Origin: Trametes villosa
Taxonomy: Eukaryota; Basidiomycota; Agaricomycetes; Polyporales; Polyporaceae
Reading direction: 5' to 3'
DNA length: 64,000 nt
Assembly: GCA_002964805.2 (NCBI GenBank)
Contig: PUDQ02000016.1
Span: 248,001-312,000 of the forward strand
Shown here: positions 21,624 through 32,246 of the stretch, piece after piece
Layout of the letters: each line of letters starts with the position of its first letter
Position numbering within the stretch: position 1 is the stretch's first letter
Made by a program: the position numbers and the translations under genes
The notes under the pieces: model-generated
What the model was told of the DNA's origin: nothing
The model's input: only the letters and a program-made list of their open reading frames with translations
The model's database searches: none

Positions 21624-22182
21624 GCGCCCGGCTCAACGGAGGTCGTTTATCTACCTGAGACACTTTTCGGGCAGATAAACCCCTCAGTAAAGCCCAGGTG
21701 CACCAGCACGGCCAGCCGAATGGCGGGTGACCGTACAACTCACAATCCCCCAGAAGATTAAGAAGGACGAAGAAGTCCCATTCTAAAGTACGCGGCTCTC
21801 AGGCGCACCCGGTCCAACTGAGATCGTTTACTGTCGAACATAATTGCTGACAGCTAAACCTCTCAGTAAGACCCAGGTGCGTCCGCGAGCCGCGCACCAA
21901 TCTCTCCTTCACTCGAAGCTGCGCAGGAAAGCAAATTCCGCCGCCCCCATGGGCACCCGGCCCAACGGAGATCGCTTGTCTGCCTGAGAGTTTCCTCTGG
22001 CGGACAAACCTCTCAGTAAGGCCCAGGAGCACCTGCGAGCTGCGCAATCCTCCTCCCTCGCAGCCACACAGGAGAACGACTCGCGCTGCTCACCCCAGGC
22101 GCACCCGGCCCAACGGAGATCGTTGGTCTGTCTGAAGAATTCTTCTGACAGACTAACCTCTCAGTAAGGCCCAGGTGCGCTT
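21624..22182 (+). repeat. Four tandem copies of a pseudoknotted three-way-junction RNA motif
   Basis: Copies lie at 21,624-21,701, 21,802-21,883, 21,951-22,033 and 22,097-22,182, at intervals of 178, 149 and 146 bases. Each has an outer helix in two parts (GCACC with GGTGC, then GGYY with RRCC). Next are a hairpin AACG-GAGRT-CGTT, a second hairpin of variable sequence, and a junction strand AACCTCTCAGTAA. The GAGA of the first hairpin loop can pair with TCTC of the junction. Paired bases change together between copies: the inner outer-helix is GGCT/AGCC, GGTC/GACC, GGCC/GGCC and GGCC/GGCC. In copy 1 the pseudoknot pair changes from A-T to G-C. Wobble pairs favour the plus strand (about five against two). 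No known RNA family was recognised; function unknown. Confidence 0.7.
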
Positions 22183-22256
22183 GCGGGTGGTAGCACGATG
22201 CGATGTCCTCGTAACCGGAGAACTCCATAGAGTAAAGGTGGGGAATTGGCACTCAC

Positions 22257-22363
22257 CTGCCCGCTTACCAGAGTGGTACGCAGGCCCGCGCGCTGTAGAG
22301 AGAACTTGCGGCGGAATGCTGCTGTGATGCTCTTACCCCAGTCCATCTGCGCGTCTTATATAT
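22257..22363 (-). promoter_or_regulatory. TATA box and short first exon of a minus-strand transcript
   Basis: The minus strand has TATATAAGA at 22,363-22,354, then at 22,346 an ATG opening 30 codons (MDWGKSITAAFRRKFSLQRA, ten more) that run into a perfect donor GTGAGT at 22,256. The TATA box ends only about eight bases before the ATG, so transcription would normally begin downstream of that ATG and the codons may not be translated. The transcript would run across the structured repeats toward the BTB gene, as an antisense copy or as a long spliced leader. Inference only. Confidence 0.35.
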
Positions 22364-23084
22364 GCGACCGTATGAACGACGCTTGGTCTGCGCTGGAGCG
22401 GGGCTTGTCCCTCTGAGTCTGGTCATAGGGGCGCTTTGACTGGAGGGTATGGCCTGCGTCCGCCATGCGCCGCGCCGCTTGGACATCACCGAGACGCGCA
22501 GCGCTTTGGCCACAGCATACGTTCACTCGGCATGCCTCGGTCCAATCGCTCTCGTAGGAGCCATGCTCAACAGGGCGTTGGGGATGTGCCCGCCTGGAAT
22601 GTCTTGTGGGATCATTTGCACAGTCTTGTCTATTAGCGTAGCGCACGCTTTGTGTGTGTTATACTGTCTCAGGTTCCTGGTACTCGCACATAAGAGAATC
22701 GTCTGGGGGCTCCGATGGGCGAGACTCCGACCGCGCTTGGGCCGAGTTGGTTGCGCGCCACTCGCCGCCTGGCCGGAATACGGCCCATGCGTGGCCTATG
22801 ACTATAACCCGCGAGTACCAATCCGACTATATGACATCTGAACGTCGTTTCTATGTGGCGAGAGGCCCGCACATTTCTACTTACGAGGGGTTGCGGTACT
22901 GGAGAAGCACCGGCAACCTAGAATAAGCTTGTCTCGCCAGTTCTTTGAACTTTCACGTTGCTTTCACGGAGTAACATCACGCTGCAGCATACAAACCGTT
23001 CGCATATGAGCAGAATATGTATATATGCAGACACCATGATGTATACTTGCCCCAGTATGATACAAACCAAAACACTAATACATC
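22364..23084. other. Intergenic, nothing recognised
   Basis: Between the TATA-bearing transcript start and the 3' end of panC. Open frames here lack splice structure and recognisable domains. Confidence 0.45.
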
Positions 23085-24335
23085 TCAGTCGACGATGCCT
23101 AGCGTATGCCTCGCCCCCAATACAATGTTGTCGATCAACCGCGTCTTGCCCACCCACATTGCCCCGCTCAAGATGACCGGCCTGCCGGGGGCATCCGCCT
23201 CCCACTCTTCCCGGAGCGTGGTGTCCGGTACGACGTTGAATGACTCCGGGTCGTTCATCTCGATGTAGTCTAGCCGGAGGTCGACGGAGTCGCCAGCTTC
23301 GCGTTTTCGCGCCTCGATTACGGCATGTGCTTGGTGGATGCATTCAGATTTTGAGCTGCCCCCTTCCCATGTGGACTGTGCGGTTTGCAGAGCGGCGTAG
23401 AGCGCGGGTGCGATGTGGTCGCGCTCATGTGGTGTTAGGTACGCGTTCCGGGAGGATAGCGCGAGGGAGGTGGAGGAATCGCTAAGAAAGGTTCGATAAG
23501 AGGACTGTATACACATTGGTACAAGGGTGGGCATACCGGGTAGTGGGGACGATATATAGGTGCTCTGGATCGGGATGCGAAAGCAGCAAGTCGCGGGTCA
23601 TACGGCGGAGCAGGAGCGCCTGCTGAATGTCCTTCTGCCCAAAGTACGTGCGCGTCGGCTACATACGAAACCGAGTCAGAAGGGCCGACGTAGTGAACGA
23701 TTCTGCCACTCACCTCGATCGCATTGAAGAGCTTCGTGACCACAGTCGCGACCCCACGGAAGAACGTCGGGCGCGTCCGGCCCTCCATCTGGTGCCCGTA
23801 CCCGGTCACCTCAACGAACGTGCCCTTCTGCACGCGCGGGTCCTGCTCGATCCCGCTCGGGTACATCTCGCGCACCGTCGGCACGAACACCGCGGCGGGC
23901 GTGCGCCCGCCGACGGCGGTCGCGGCGAGGAGCTCGAGGTCGCGCGGGAGCGTGCGCGGGTACGTCGCCAGGTCCTCGTGCGGCGCGAACTGCGCGGGGT
24001 TCACGAAGATGGAGAGCACGGTGAGGTCGTTCTCTGCTAGCGAGCGCTTCACTGCAGGGACCGGGAGCGCGGTTAGTGGGAGAGGCAGGGGTGCGGTGGC
24101 TGGTGTACGTACCGAGAGACAGATGGCCGTCGTGCAGCGCGCCCATGGTGGCCACGTACCCGACCGACTTCTTCTCCTCGCGCGCCTTGTTTCGCCACTC
24201 TCGGTACGACGCGACGGTGTCGAAAAGTGGGATGGACGAGGGCGGGAGCGCGGAGGAAGACATCCCTCGGTGCAGGCTGGTGATGGGTCGCAGGTGTTTC
24301 AGGATGCTCGTAGCCCTAGTTCGCAGACAAAACAT
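23085..24335 (-). CDS. PAN6: Pantoate--beta-alanine ligase (pantothenate synthetase)
   Basis: Four exons (24335-24113, 24051-23714, 23658-23537, 23481-23085) give 359 residues. The enzyme joins pantoate and beta-alanine with ATP to make pantothenate, the vitamin part of coenzyme A. Visible motifs in order: VATMGALHDGHLSLVKRSL (nucleotide-binding MGxLHxGH), TVLSIFVNPAQFAPHEDL, GRTRPTFFRGVATVVTKLFN, YFGQKDIQQALL and SSRNAYLTPHER (KMSKS-like SSRN loop). The C-terminal lid follows, with LRLDYIEMND and RLIDNIVLG. The start used is the first ATG in frame. The roughly 30 residues ahead of the core are rich in Arg, Ser and Leu and could be a mitochondrial presequence. Confidence 0.94.
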
Positions 24336-24677
24336 GGACGCGCTGGTCAAGAGGTGCACAAGAACGAGCCCAAGTGGACCGAGGAGAGGAGAACGTGCGA
24401 TGAATGCATGAGATGCAGACGTCCGGGGCGAAAGTCGTCAGATCCCGCGCAGATCGATCCGCCGACTGTGCAGAACCGGTCGCACGTGATACATACACGC
24501 GTCGCGTCGCGTCGCGTCGAGGAATTCGAAGCCTTCGGCCGCGATCCCCTTACGAGAGCCTCCGCCAATCGCCTCCGTGGCGGTGTCTTCCTCACCAGGA
24601 AGCAAGGGTGTACATACAGCATGCGCAGCCGGGATATGTTTTGGTTCAGAAGGACGACGCGTTTACGTTGTCTGTGT
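24336..24677. other. Intergenic between RPP40 and panC
   Basis: Both flanking genes run leftward, so this is the RPP40 3' flank and panC promoter. No distinct element seen apart from a GTCGC short repeat at about 24,500. Confidence 0.45.
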
Positions 24678-26334
24678 CTACCCCCACCTCTTGTCCCGCT
24701 GTCCTACGCTCTCTGCCAAAACCCACCACGCGCCGGCGTCCTCATTCGCATATATGACGGACCACGTATCTTCGGCTTCACACCTGGGTGCGCGCAAAGG
24801 TGGGGCTTTGACCGGGTCCGCGGGCAGGTACGTCACGGGAGAGCTTCCTATACACTGGGCTGTTGCCGCCACGAAACTTGGCGATGGTAGATTGGGCGAG
24901 CTGCAGAGAGCATCATTGGGCCGCATCACTAGGGCAAGTAGGACATGAGTCACGTACGAGATGACGTCGACTACACCATGAACGAACGTAGAAGAGATGA
25001 AACCGCTCCAGCGGATGGAAACGACATCGCCGACGCGAGACGGCTCCGGAGGGGTGTATACTGCTATGTACGGGTCGCAGCGATCGCTTGCGGGTATTCT
25101 GTGCTGATCAGTCGGAGGACGTAGCTTCATTGCCAAGGAAGGCGGCATACCTGGGAGAACCGAGTGAGGCCAACCCGACCCACTCAAATGGCGACGATAT
25201 ACTCTCCTCCCATTCGTCCGCAGCTCCGCTTTCCTGACGACCGTACGCCAGGATGGCGTCGCGTTGGATCTCAGGTACGTTCACGTCTTTTGATTGCTGC
25301 ACTGTGCGGGTCAGCTCGTGACGCGCGCTGCCGCCGGGTAGGTTGTCTGATGTTGGGATACTTTAGTACAGTCGAACGCCATACACCCCCATACGAAACT
25401 CACCTGCACTGGCGCAGTGGAACAGTATTTTCCAGGGGCCCCTTTGTGTATCCCAGCGGCGGATCGCAGCCGACTCTTTGGGCCCAAACGCCAGCCACGC
25501 TTTCACACTGTCAGCAGCAGGGTGCGAGCCTCGAAGAGAGATGTGTATCACTGTGCAAGTCAACGGATCCATAGTGAGGTAGAAGCCGCAGAAGGGGAGT
25601 ATGCGGGGGTACATACCATGCGTATCTGCATGTTCCTTCCAAGGTAGGGCTTCGCCGACAAGGCCCAACACCTCGTACGTTTCTTTGCCTACGGCGAGGG
25701 TCAAGATACCTCTCGAATCGAGGCACCATACGTCATCGTTGGTAGCACCGCCTGACCCCAGTGCTACGACGCCACTACAAAGAAATGAGCACCCGAGCTG
25801 AACGCGTGCTACGCGTTGAAAAACATACCTCTCTAGCGCCGTCGCGCTCACATATGCCTTGGCGAACTCGAGAAACTCGCTCAACGAGCATTCACAACGC
25901 CAGTATGACGCGCTGAGCTCAAGCAATGCCTCTTCAAGCGGCGCACAGGCCGGAAATACGACGTCAACCTGGGCAGCGGCGCGCGTCCGATCAGCAAGAG
26001 TAGGCTGAAGGTGGGCATGGACGGGGTACCTTCCTGCTGGGTGAACGGGCGCGAAGACGCGATCGCGCGTAGTTTGTCTGAGCTGGCTGAGGTTTGTGCG
26101 CGTGTCCCGGTAGATACGACCGTCATTTTGTTTTCCAAGGTGGCCATCCCAAATCAGAGTGGTCGGCGAACGCGGTTGAGGCTGTCGAGGTTGAAGCCAA
26201 GTCGAAGCAGACCGTGGTGCAGGGACGATCGAGAGGACGTCGGAGTCGGCCCGAGCGCCGGCACGTTCACCGTCCCGCAGCCGTTCGCTTGCAGCTTGCC
26301 CGCCGCCGACTCGGACGACGATCTCCATCCGCAT
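24678..26334 (-). CDS. RPP40: Ribonuclease P/MRP subunit RPP40
   Basis: Well-supported exons are 24678-24900, 24958-25098, 25151-25346, 25404-25550, 25617-25774 and a first exon ending at 25829. RPP40 hallmarks appear in order: VDVVFPACAPLEEALLELSA, GILTLAVGKETYEVLGLVG (human has GKLILSLDKDTYEETGLQG), FEWVGLASL and CDPYIAVYTPPEPSRVGDVV. These are followed by RWSGFISSTFVHGVVDVIS and SPVTYLP. The protein is part of the RNA-protein enzyme that trims tRNA 5' ends and of RNase MRP. The N-terminus is unsettled. The frame can be read back to an ATG at 26334, but a more family-like N-terminus in another frame (ATG at 26147, ending SSRPFTQQE) cannot be joined by a canonical splice. Confidence 0.82.
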
Positions 26335-26400
26335 CCTCCTCCTCGGAGCTCCCACTGCCTCTCGCTTGTCGTACACAATTAAACCTGCTCCAGCAAGCAC

Positions 26401-27365
26401 GCGCGCCCGAAAACTGCTGGCTGATGCCGACTCGCCCTACGCGGCGTAATTGTCGACGCTGCTGCGCTGCTTGGCCGCCCTGCGCTCGCCCCCCGCTCGC
26501 GCCGCGCACGCCTATCAGCGTGCGGCCGAGGATGAAACTGGTTTCGTTTGTCCTCGACGTCGTGGCCCGCGGCGTTGGCCAAATCGCCGCCCCATCACGC
26601 CGAAAACGTCCTCGGGTGCGTGGTTTCTGTCCTGTCTTGCGAGGAGAGCGTCCAGGTTGGGCCAGCCGACTCGGACAATCGTCACTCAGCAAGGTGACTC
26701 AGGTCTACTGTGATTAGTCCCTGGTATCAGGAGTACAGTATTTCCTTGCTCTAGCTCTGGCTGGTACACATCCTGGCCGTTCTTGGCCAGCCACCATATC
26801 CGTCAGCTGGACGCTCAGCAGACAAACGCCCCACGGCATGGAAGCGTCCGCAGCGCCGGTGCGCGAAGGGTCCTGCGTCTGCGCCCACCACCCGAGCTCC
26901 CACCCGCACGCCAGCGTGTATATATATATATATCATTGGCGGGTGTGTGCAGCTCGGCTGCAAGCCGATGACATCGTTTGGGTCGCGCAGAGGGTCCTGC
27001 GACGCCCCCGACGCCGCAGATCACGAACGCTGCTGATTCCGCGCATGCCGGCGAACTTTGTTCCACCGTGAGTCGTGACCCTGGCCGCCTTCCGTCCTCG
27101 TGCGGGGCGCGGCGTGGGCTCGGAGCTTGCATGGGGATAAGCAGCCCTCCCGCCCGGGCCTCCAGCCTAATCTTGGCAGACCGTTGTCCGTAATAAAGGG
27201 GCGTCTGCCTGCGTTCTCCGGTTCTGGCAGAGCTTCCCTTCCGCTCCTCGATCACCTCCTCGATCAAGGCACTGCTTGACGGTACCCGTCAAGGAGGAGT
27301 ACTAAAGCCCATCCGTCCTTCTCCATACTCCTGCGCCATCCGCACCCGCCTCGCCGCCGCCACCC
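26401..27365. other. Divergent promoter region between RPP40 and F-box gene
   Basis: Contains an alternating TA run at about 26,915-26,934 and a perfect palindrome CTTGACGG-TAC-CCGTCAAG at 27,275-27,293, about 75 bases before the F-box start. No coding region supported. Confidence 0.45.
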
Positions 27366-29058
27366 ATGCCTGCTCACCGTGCGCTCTCCTGTGTTGATAT
27401 CCTCTACACCGTCCTCGAGCACTTCCAAGGCCCCGCGGGATCATGGTATGATTACGACCCTACTACGAACGACGCGACCGCCTGGTCTGCCCGGGACGTC
27501 GACGTTACGAATAGGAGCACGCTCGCGCGCTGCGCGCGGGTGTCCTCGACGTTCTTCTACCCCGCCGCCACCATACTATGGAGGAACGTCGACGACATCT
27601 CTCCGCTTTTCTGTTTGCTCAGCATAATTTCCCTCTCGTCTGAAGAACCTCATAAAGGCTTAGTGCGCCTTCCTGCGAAACAGGTAGTTCGCTCGCTTTC
27701 CCACCTATGTGAATCTGCTCACGATGTATGTGGCTACCTAGGTCCAGCGGCTCGCATACCTCCCAGAGCAGACCGCCAGAGCTGTGTTCTATGCGCGGCA
27801 CGTCCGCGCGGTCGGTGGATCCTTGAAGTCCGCCGACCTCTGCAATATGGTTCCTGGGTGGATCAGGCCACAGGCACTGCTCCCGCAACTCAGCCACTTG
27901 CGCTGGGTGCAGCGAGTATCCGACCATACCGACCTCGTGCGACTCGTTACCCCTTCTCTTCGCAGTCTCCACATTGTCTTCAAATGCCCGATGCCGTATG
28001 CTGGCGACCCCTCCGATCCACGCACTACCCTGAAGCACGAAGCGTTTGTTCGGCAGCTCGTCCAGGATATTGCTGCCAAGGCTCCTAAACTGCGCTATCT
28101 TCGTATCACCACCTCGGGTGAAGCAAGGGAGTCTTGGTTCGAGTCCATCGGCGAGCTGCGCGCGCTGGAGACATTTGACATGCTCGAGCCGATCTATGGG
28201 AAAGTCTCGACACACCCCCTTCTCCGGCCGCTTGCAGCGCTTCCAGATCTCCAGCATCTCAAACTTCGTCTCCCAGAGGCCGCCATTGCTCGCTTCGAAT
28301 CCGACGCGTTCCCATCGCTCCGCACTCTGACCCTCGACGCCATGTTCGCTCCCCTCTCCTCCGTCCCCGCCTTCCTGTCCGCCATCACCTCTTCTCAGCT
28401 CACCTCTCTTGCTCTGCTCAACTGCGAGTGCGCGACAGTGTCGGTCCATGTGAACCTGCACGAGGTCACCGAGATCCTCCGCTCCAAGTTCTCCACCAGC
28501 CTGCGCGAGTTCACGCTCTCCCTGCGCGGCATCGGGCCTGAGCAGGCGGAGCCGCAGCCGCTCATCCGCACAATCGAGCCGCTGCTCGCGGTGCGCGGGC
28601 TCGTGGACGTGCGCCTCACGATCGCGCCCGAGGTCGCCGTCGTCGCCGCGTCCGTGGACGACCTGAAGACGATGTGCGCGGCGTGGCCGGACGCGACGCG
28701 CCTCCACCTCTCCTACTTCCCCTCCACGCCAACGCCGCTGTGCGACCTCGCCGCCGTCACGCGCCAGTGTCCCAGCCTTACAGAGCTCGTTCTTCCGGGG
28801 ATCGACGCGTCTGCGTCGGACGTGGATGGGCTTGTGCCGAGTGAGGACGCGACTGCTCTGCAAAGTCTGCGCTCGCTCAAGCTGAACGACTGCGGGTGGT
28901 CGTCTCGCATCCCCGACCCAAGGCAGCTCGCGAAGTACCTCGACGCGCTATTCCCGGCGGTGGACTGGCACTCGCCGCCCCTGATATCCGCGGCGTGGTC
29001 CGAGGCCGTGCAGGAGCTCGTGCGCCTGAGGATAACGCGCCTCTGCGGCGGGTGGTGA
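27366..29058 (+). CDS. F-box-like/leucine-rich repeat-like protein
   Basis: Two exons, 27366-27683 and 27742-29058, with a 58-nt phase-0 intron, give 544 residues. The N-terminus has a loose F-box of basidiomycete type: a short helix then STLARCARVSSTFFYPAATILWRNVDDISPLF. The remainder alternates hydrophobic LRxLxIxx strands and helices (LPQLSHLRWV, PSLRSLHIVFKCP, APKLRYLRIT, FPSLRTLTLD, TSLREFTLSLRG), as in leucine-rich-repeat substrate-binding regions of SCF ubiquitin ligases. Agaricomycete genomes carry hundreds of these genes. The substrate is unknown. Confidence 0.8.
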
Positions 29059-29462
29059 GTCTGGGGATAACGACCCACCGAATAACGAATTGCCTACGAC
29101 TGCCCCGGTCTCTATCGGATACGAACCTCCTTTGTGCTTGTATAACTGCGTGTATTTCTAGCGTTCCCTGCCACGGATACTTTTGAGTACTATACTTCGT
29201 TAATCTCCGCCTCATGAACTCTACTCTACTCGTACTGCCCAATCCTGTCCTCGATATCCTAGCATTCGACTTACGTCCTACGTTCTATCTTACTTAACCA
29301 TCGACCCTCTTCGTCTGCGGACGCAAGCACCATGCTCTTGCCGTTTATCTAGATCTGTCTGTACGCCGCGCCCCATAAGATGGTGAGATGGTGGATGGAG
29401 ATATTAAATTGAACCAACGTGAATTTGCGCGCAATAGATGCGCAGTTGAAAGCGCTAATATC
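29059..29462. other. Intergenic, nothing recognised
   Basis: 3' flank of the F-box gene and 5' flank of the tRNA-Arg gene. Confidence 0.45.
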
Positions 29463-29534
29463 GGCCGCCTGGCGAAATGGCATCGCGTCTGACTACGAAT
29501 CAGGAGATTGCAGGTTCGACCCCTGCGGTGGTCA
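29463..29534 (+). tRNA. tRNA-Arg (anticodon ACG)
   Basis: The acceptor stem GGCCGCC pairs with GGTGGTC with two G-T pairs. The anticodon loop is CTACGAA, giving ACG (read ICG). The T arm GCAGGTTCGACCCCTGC pairs perfectly. A TTTT run follows the gene. No intron. Its 71-base body is identical to that of the minus-strand copy at 33,084-33,155. Confidence 0.95.
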
Positions 29535-29841
29535 TTTTGGCTGTTTGTACCCTACGTCGGAGCCAATAGCTTGTCTTGCGCGTGCTCACATCGTTAACCT
29601 TTCCTTTTGTCGTTATGTTTTGAGCTTCTGCGATCTCGCGTGCCGGTACTACTGACAGGAGGGTGATGTTACAGGAAGGTGCTAGCTGCAGAGTGTTCAA
29701 TATGCTTGAGCAGCGAGCACAAGGCCGACTCCTCCTTAGTCTACTATACCATTGGGCTGGAAAGGCCCTTCCGCCCCTACATACCGTGATGAAGGGATGC
29801 CCCACGCCACCTGGATGGTCTTCGTGCCAAAAGCAAAACGA

Positions 29842-29915
29842 TGAGTCGGCCCAGGATCGAACTGAGGACCTTCTGTGTGTTAGACAGATGCGATAACCAA
29901 CTACGCCACCGACCC
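29842..29915 (-). tRNA. tRNA-Val (anticodon AAC)
   Basis: On the minus strand the acceptor GGGTCGG pairs with CCGACTC. The anticodon arm TCTGT-CTAACAC-ACAGA gives AAC (read IAC), and the T arm is CTCAGTTCGATCCTGGG. A TTTT run follows. No intron. The body is identical to the plus-strand copy at 32,682-32,755. Confidence 0.95.
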
Positions 29916-31099
29916 GATGTTCATACCTTTTACTGACGCAATACATTCATTTATAGAACGCTTACTATGTCTCACAGAACACACGGCGGTTACTGTTAAC
30001 ATACGCCCCGACACCTACACCCCGCGATGCCTCCACAGCAAGGATGTAACGGGTGCGATATGCCGAAGGCCGTACGTCTGGCTATCTCGATACATAACCA
30101 TGGCAAGCTCGATGCGTCGTACTCGACCGACACAAGTTGCGAAGTCTCGATATCGGCGCGGCCGCTTGCCAGGTTTGATGTTGAGGAGTGGGATAGAGCC
30201 GTCATCGCGGCCTATTGAGTCCACGCACTCACTGAAGCACAGACTGTGGATAGTGTGTGTCAGTGTCAGTCGGACAACTCGATATCTACCCGGTTCTCGA
30301 AGCCGTTGGGAATATCTGGCTTGACCCGATCCCGGGAGACTGATATCTACGAGCAGTGAAATACCCGGCTACTGCTGAAGAGTATATAGGTTGACCTCTC
30401 GTGCCCTTTCTCCCTCATCCCGAAGTCCTCCGCCCCAGTCCTTCAGAGGTAGGCGCCAATCCCAACGGGCGTTGCTGTTTATCACCGTAAGTAAGTCATC
30501 GTGTACCACCCCGACCTGAGCTAACTACCAGTTGACTACCAGTTGCAGAGTGGCCCCATGATTCGACAATCGAGGTTATCCATACACCCAGTGTCGCGCA
30601 AGCTGCATCAGACCTAGCGTGCGCTTTCTAGCGTGCTCTGCGTCCGACTTGTGAAGGTGTCAGCGCATGGTATATCCTAGCAGAGTGACAGGCCGGGTAG
30701 AGCGCACTAAGCTTGGTCATCATATGATCATATCATGTATTCTCACTCGAAGATCTGTATATATCGTAGTGACCGGCTGGGGGCGTGTTGTGCGGACCAG
30801 ATACGGGGAACAAAGGAGGTCCCAAAGGGCAGTTGTCACGGTCACGTGCGCGCTTGGACGCGACAAAGTGCGCGTCTGAGCGCCTGCTACGAGCCACATC
30901 GGTCACCTACGGTCCTGCTTGCTCCCTTCTCGCACTCGATATCCCTCAGGAAAAAGCTCGTAAATACCAGCAGCCGCGCTCTCAAACGACTCACGATACA
31001 CTTCGCCTCACGACCATTACTGCACCCCCACCCTCCACGACTGCACCTCTATCCGCTTGCCCATACCCATACCAATCTCCCGCTCTATCGTACTCTACA
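29916..31099. other. Intergenic, no gene recognised
   Basis: Holds the upstream region of the repeat-containing gene at 31,100. A TATA-like GTATATAGG occurs at about 30,384, too far to assign. No coding region or RNA gene supported. Confidence 0.4.
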
Positions 31100-32246
31100 A
31101 TGTCCCAGTCACAGGAGATCCTGTCCCCTCGACCGCAGCGCCATCAGGACAGTTTTGCGAAGATCATCGCCTGGAAGGAGGGCGACCACATGGAGGGACT
31201 AGCGAGTGGCGTGCAGCAGGACAAGGACTACATCGTGCGTACACGCACGAGGGGTATACGGACCTCGTCTCACACTACTGCAGTACATGCGCTACGGCGG
31301 AGCCTACAACGAGCGCGTTCTTGCTCAGTGCCGTGCCTTGGCTAGAGACGCAGCGGTTGTGCAGTACGCCGTGGAGAACATGAATTTCCCCTCCAACAAT
31401 CAAGCCCCGCCCTGGCCACCGGTGCTTCGCGCGATCCCCAACGCGTCGCGCGTCGAACAGGCGCAGCCGCAACAAAACCCTTCCTATACCATCGTAACCC
31501 AACCCGTACCTCTCACCAGCAACGACGATGCGGAAGGACGAGCTGGGCAAAACGAGACATTCGTGGGCCGCGACGGCACGCGTTGGCCCATGCCTCCTCC
31601 GGAATGTCGCCCTGGCGGAAGGCTGGCCAGACGCAAGCCCGTCCCCACCGTTCAATACACCCTCTCCCAGATAAAACAGCACGCACCTCGCACGTCCTGC
31701 GCCGCGGATCGCCCCCGCACGCCGCCCGCGTCAGACCCCGAGACGTCCGAGTCCGAGTACTCGCAGGACGACGAGGCGCACACCCCGCCCGTCGGCGATC
31801 TCTCCCTGGCCGACCTTGGACGCGACTGGTACGCGTCGTTTGGAAAGGAGGTCGGGGCGAGCCCGCTCGTTGTGGATCGCGCGCCCTCGTCGTCTGCGTA
31901 TGGCGCCGAGGTGTCTTCGCCCGAGTCCGAGTACTCGCAGGATCACGAGGAACAACGGCAGGCGCCGCCGCTCGCCGAACTTTCGCTCGTCGACCTTGAG
32001 CGTGACTGGTACGCGTCGTTCGGCCAGGCAGCCGGGGCACGCGCTCTTCCGTCCGTCTCGGCTAGACCATGGGCGGCAGATGGAGGGCGCACGCCGAACG
32101 CGTTGTGGCTTCCGCAAGCAGCTCAGCGCCGAGCTTCGCAAATGTCGCGTCTTGGGGAAGGGGAGGTCGGGACCCGCGGCCCAGGCGAATACGCGAAGAA
32201 CCCATGGGCCTTGCTCCCTGACGAGGATGTACCATGGGGAGCTTGA
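31100..32246 (+). CDS. Uncharacterised protein with two internal repeats
   Basis: Two exons, 31100-31234 and 31284-32246, with a 49-nt phase-0 intron, give 365 residues. No known domain recognised. The N-terminal exon reads MSQSQEILSPRPQRHQDSFA. After a Gln/Pro-rich middle, a unit of about 45 residues occurs twice. The first has SESEYSQDDE then LSLADLGRDWYASFGKEVGA. The second has PESEYSQDHE then LSLVDLERDWYASFGQAAGA. The conserved DLxRDWYASFG may be a binding motif. The C-terminus is again disordered. It lies inside the mirror-image tRNA array. Splice junction, repeat conservation and continuous frame make it credible; function unknown. Confidence 0.6.

Noticed and set aside
21624..22182. 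TPP riboswitch, because the minus strand contains ACTGAGAGG
   Set aside because: The second TPP signature (GAACCTGATCTGG-type) is absent and helix order does not match. Wobble pairs favour the other strand.
21799..22252. Minus-strand repeated peptide (LGLTERF then ISVGPGA) across the structured repeats
   Set aside because: Copies fall in different frames, copy 1 has an early stop, and the unit length is not a multiple of three. The pattern follows from the conserved RNA fold.
27619..28863. 414-codon minus-strand open frame across the F-box gene
   Set aside because: Antisense shadow of a GC-rich gene; Arg-rich composition, no domain, and the plus frame has F-box and leucine-rich strands.
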